Positions 23,688 through 24,490 of a stretch of 24,490 nucleotides of DNA are shown here, piece by piece. Made by a program: the position numbers and the translations under genes. The stretch's first letter is position 1. Each line of letters starts with the position of its first letter. The stretch is from JBOFZL01 sp051655155 (GTDB taxonomy: Bacteria; Bacillota; Clostridia; Peptostreptococcales; Filifactoraceae). The DNA is taken from assembly GCA_051655155.1 (NCBI GenBank), contig JBOFZL010000040.1, positions 1-24,490 on the forward strand. The letters run 5' to 3'. The notes beneath the pieces were generated by a model, which saw only the letters and a program-made list of their open reading frames with translations, was not told the origin of the DNA and did not search any database.

Positions 23688-24185
23688 TCAACTTATTTTA
23701 ATATCCTGTTCTTGAATTAATGGATTTTTTACCAAAATGAATAATTCACCTGTGCTTTTAACTCTATTTTTCCCGTCTAGTGTCTCCCCTTTTCTTACGT
23801 CCCTCATAAATGTTGTAGCGCTTATTTTTACCCAAATATCTGTAACCCCATTTTTCTCCCTAGGGAAACGTTCTACTTTTATAGTACTTTGTCCAATCAC
23901 CTTATTATTACTATTTTTCAACTCAATGTCATTTACAATCATTTTAGGATTTCCGGACTTATATGATTCGATTTTAATAGCACCACTTCCATTAATCAAT
24001 CCTTCTGCAGTGGTTTCCATTGCCCTTTTAGTCAAATAATAAACTTGTATGCTCTCTGCCTGCGTAATCGCTTGATGTCTATTATTATAAATAAGACTAA
24101 CTATTATAGAAGCTAACACCGTAACAAATGAAAATATAACTATAACCAATATAAGTATACTACCTTTGCTTTTTTTATTTTCCAA
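23688..24185 (-). CDS. PilX/GspK-like minor pilin
   Basis: This is a 165-residue protein with a short basic leader (LENKKSKG) and a hydrophobic helix (SILILVIVIFSFVTVLASIIVSLI), as in prepilins. Like GspK and PilX it lacks Glu at +5. Next comes a helix with YYLTKRAMETTAEGLI, also typical of PilX-type N-termini, then a small strand-rich domain. GspK/PilX-type minor pilins cap or initiate the fibre. The TTG at 24185 is chosen: GGGAGGAGG lies 7 bases before it, and the longer frame from 24236 would put that RBS inside the gene and add a Tyr/Gly stretch unlike any pilin leader. It is the first gene after the two-hairpin element downstream of the major pilin. Confidence 0.75.
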   Translation of the reverse strand: MENKKSKGSILILVIVIFSFVTVLASIIVSLIYNNRHQAITQAESIQVYYLTKRAMETTAEGLINGSGAIKIESYKSGNPKMIVNDIELKNSNNKVIGQSTIKVERFPREKNGVTDIWVKISATTFMRDVRKGETLDGKNRVKSTGELFILVKNPLIQEQDIKIS

Positions 24186-24240
24186 ATCACTTCCTCCTCC
24201 CTTGAAATAAATGTAGAACATATATCCCCAAAGCAATTTT

Positions 24241-24330
24241 ATGCTATAACTTATATATTTTCAATTTGAAAATATATAAGTTATAGCATAAACCCAGTGT
24301 AAGCTTATATTTCAAACACTAGGTTTATGC
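24241..24330 (-). promoter_or_regulatory. Two overlapping hairpins between major pilin and minor pilin genes
   Basis: On the minus strand the first stem, GCATAAACC-T-AGTGT with ACACT-G-GGTTTATGC, is 15 bp with a U-G pair and a 15-base loop (24330-24286). It is followed by TATAACTTATATATTTTC. The second stem is a perfect 24-bp palindrome around a single base (24289-24241). The stems share GCAT at 24286-24289, so they compete. The mismatch in the first stem is C-A on the plus strand and U-G on the minus strand, which supports a function in the minus-strand RNA. Partial termination or RNA processing that leaves more major than minor pilin mRNA is the likely role. Confidence 0.6.
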
Positions 24331-24350
24331 TATTTTCATAATGTCATATA

Positions 24351-24490
24351 CTACGGTGCGAAAGTCAATGTTTTTGCTGTTGCTCCTGTTCCACTTGGTG
24401 TAAACGTAGACGTAAGAGTGGTTCCGTCCCAAGTATACGTTGCATTTGCTGATCCTTCTGGCTTTCCTTGAAGTGCTGCTATACCATTAG
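24351..24490 (-). CDS. pilA: Major type IV pilin, C-terminal end (partial, 5' end beyond right edge)
   Basis: Only the last 45 residues and the TAG stop are present. They read GIAALQGKPEGSA, then YTWDGTTLTSTFTPSG and ATAKTLTFAP, a pattern I recognise from the C-terminal strands of clostridial major pilins (compare a GKP motif, then a W-containing strand). The Ala/Gly/Thr-rich composition and codon choice differ from the AT-biased, Lys/Asn-rich neighbours, as is usual for an abundant structural protein. The N-terminal pilin signal is outside the window, so identity as the main fibre subunit is inferred from this end, its place at the head of the minor pilin genes and the hairpins after it. Confidence 0.72.
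   Translation of the reverse strand, partial: NGIAALQGKPEGSANATYTWDGTTLTSTFTPSGTGATAKTLTFAP

Overview
The window is AT-rich DNA with short intergenic gaps, strong purine-rich ribosome binding sites, several TTG/GTG starts, SLH-domain surface anchoring, a cobalamin riboswitch and a Gram-positive-style type IV pilus operon. Together these suggest a low-GC anaerobic Firmicute (class Clostridia or the related Tissierellia). The species cannot be read from the sequence.

Layout. (1) 1-3240, minus strand: a cobalamin-controlled locus. A promoter (3211-3239), a cobalamin riboswitch (3011-3185) and an intrinsic terminator (2890-2918) precede a membrane-anchored DUF4430 (transcobalamin-like) protein, an ECF transporter transmembrane subunit (EcfT/CbiQ family), a small Cys-rich protein and an ECF ATPase that runs off the left edge. 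No substrate-binding S component is visible; it may lie beyond the edge. (2) 3455-8286, plus strand: a fumarylacetoacetate hydrolase family enzyme followed by sbcD and sbcC, which overlap by one base. (3) 8342-8578, minus strand: a small membrane protein convergent with sbcC; the two ends share a 16-bp perfect inverted repeat. (4) 8896-11940, minus strand: a large surface protein with an EF-hand loop, plant-type leucine-rich repeats, three near-identical 106-residue repeats and three SLH motifs. (5) 12127-24490, minus strand: a type IV pilus operon. In transcription order it holds the 3' end of the major pilin, a two-hairpin intergenic element, a PilX/GspK-like minor pilin, a pilin with a VWA domain, a pilin with a ConA/LamG-like lectin domain, PilM, PilN, a PilO fused to a beta-sandwich domain, a small membrane protein, a PRC-barrel protein, a YoaR/VanW-like wall-associated protein and the prepilin peptidase. 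A glucosaminidase-domain protein and a transglutaminase-like protein follow closely.

How the parts may work together. The prepilin peptidase processes the pilins; PilM-PilN-PilO form the inner assembly platform. The VWA and lectin pilins are candidate adhesive tip or minor subunits, matching the modular minor pilins known from Streptococcus sanguinis. A Gram-positive pilus has no outer-membrane secretin, so the PRC-barrel, PG-binding-like and hydrolase genes in the same operon are candidates for fitting the machine through the thick wall. This last point is inference. The motor ATPases (PilB, PilT) and platform protein PilC are not in the window and would be expected upstream of the major pilin. 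The most novel-looking parts are the PilO fusion, the wall-docking gene set and the paired hairpins after the major pilin gene.
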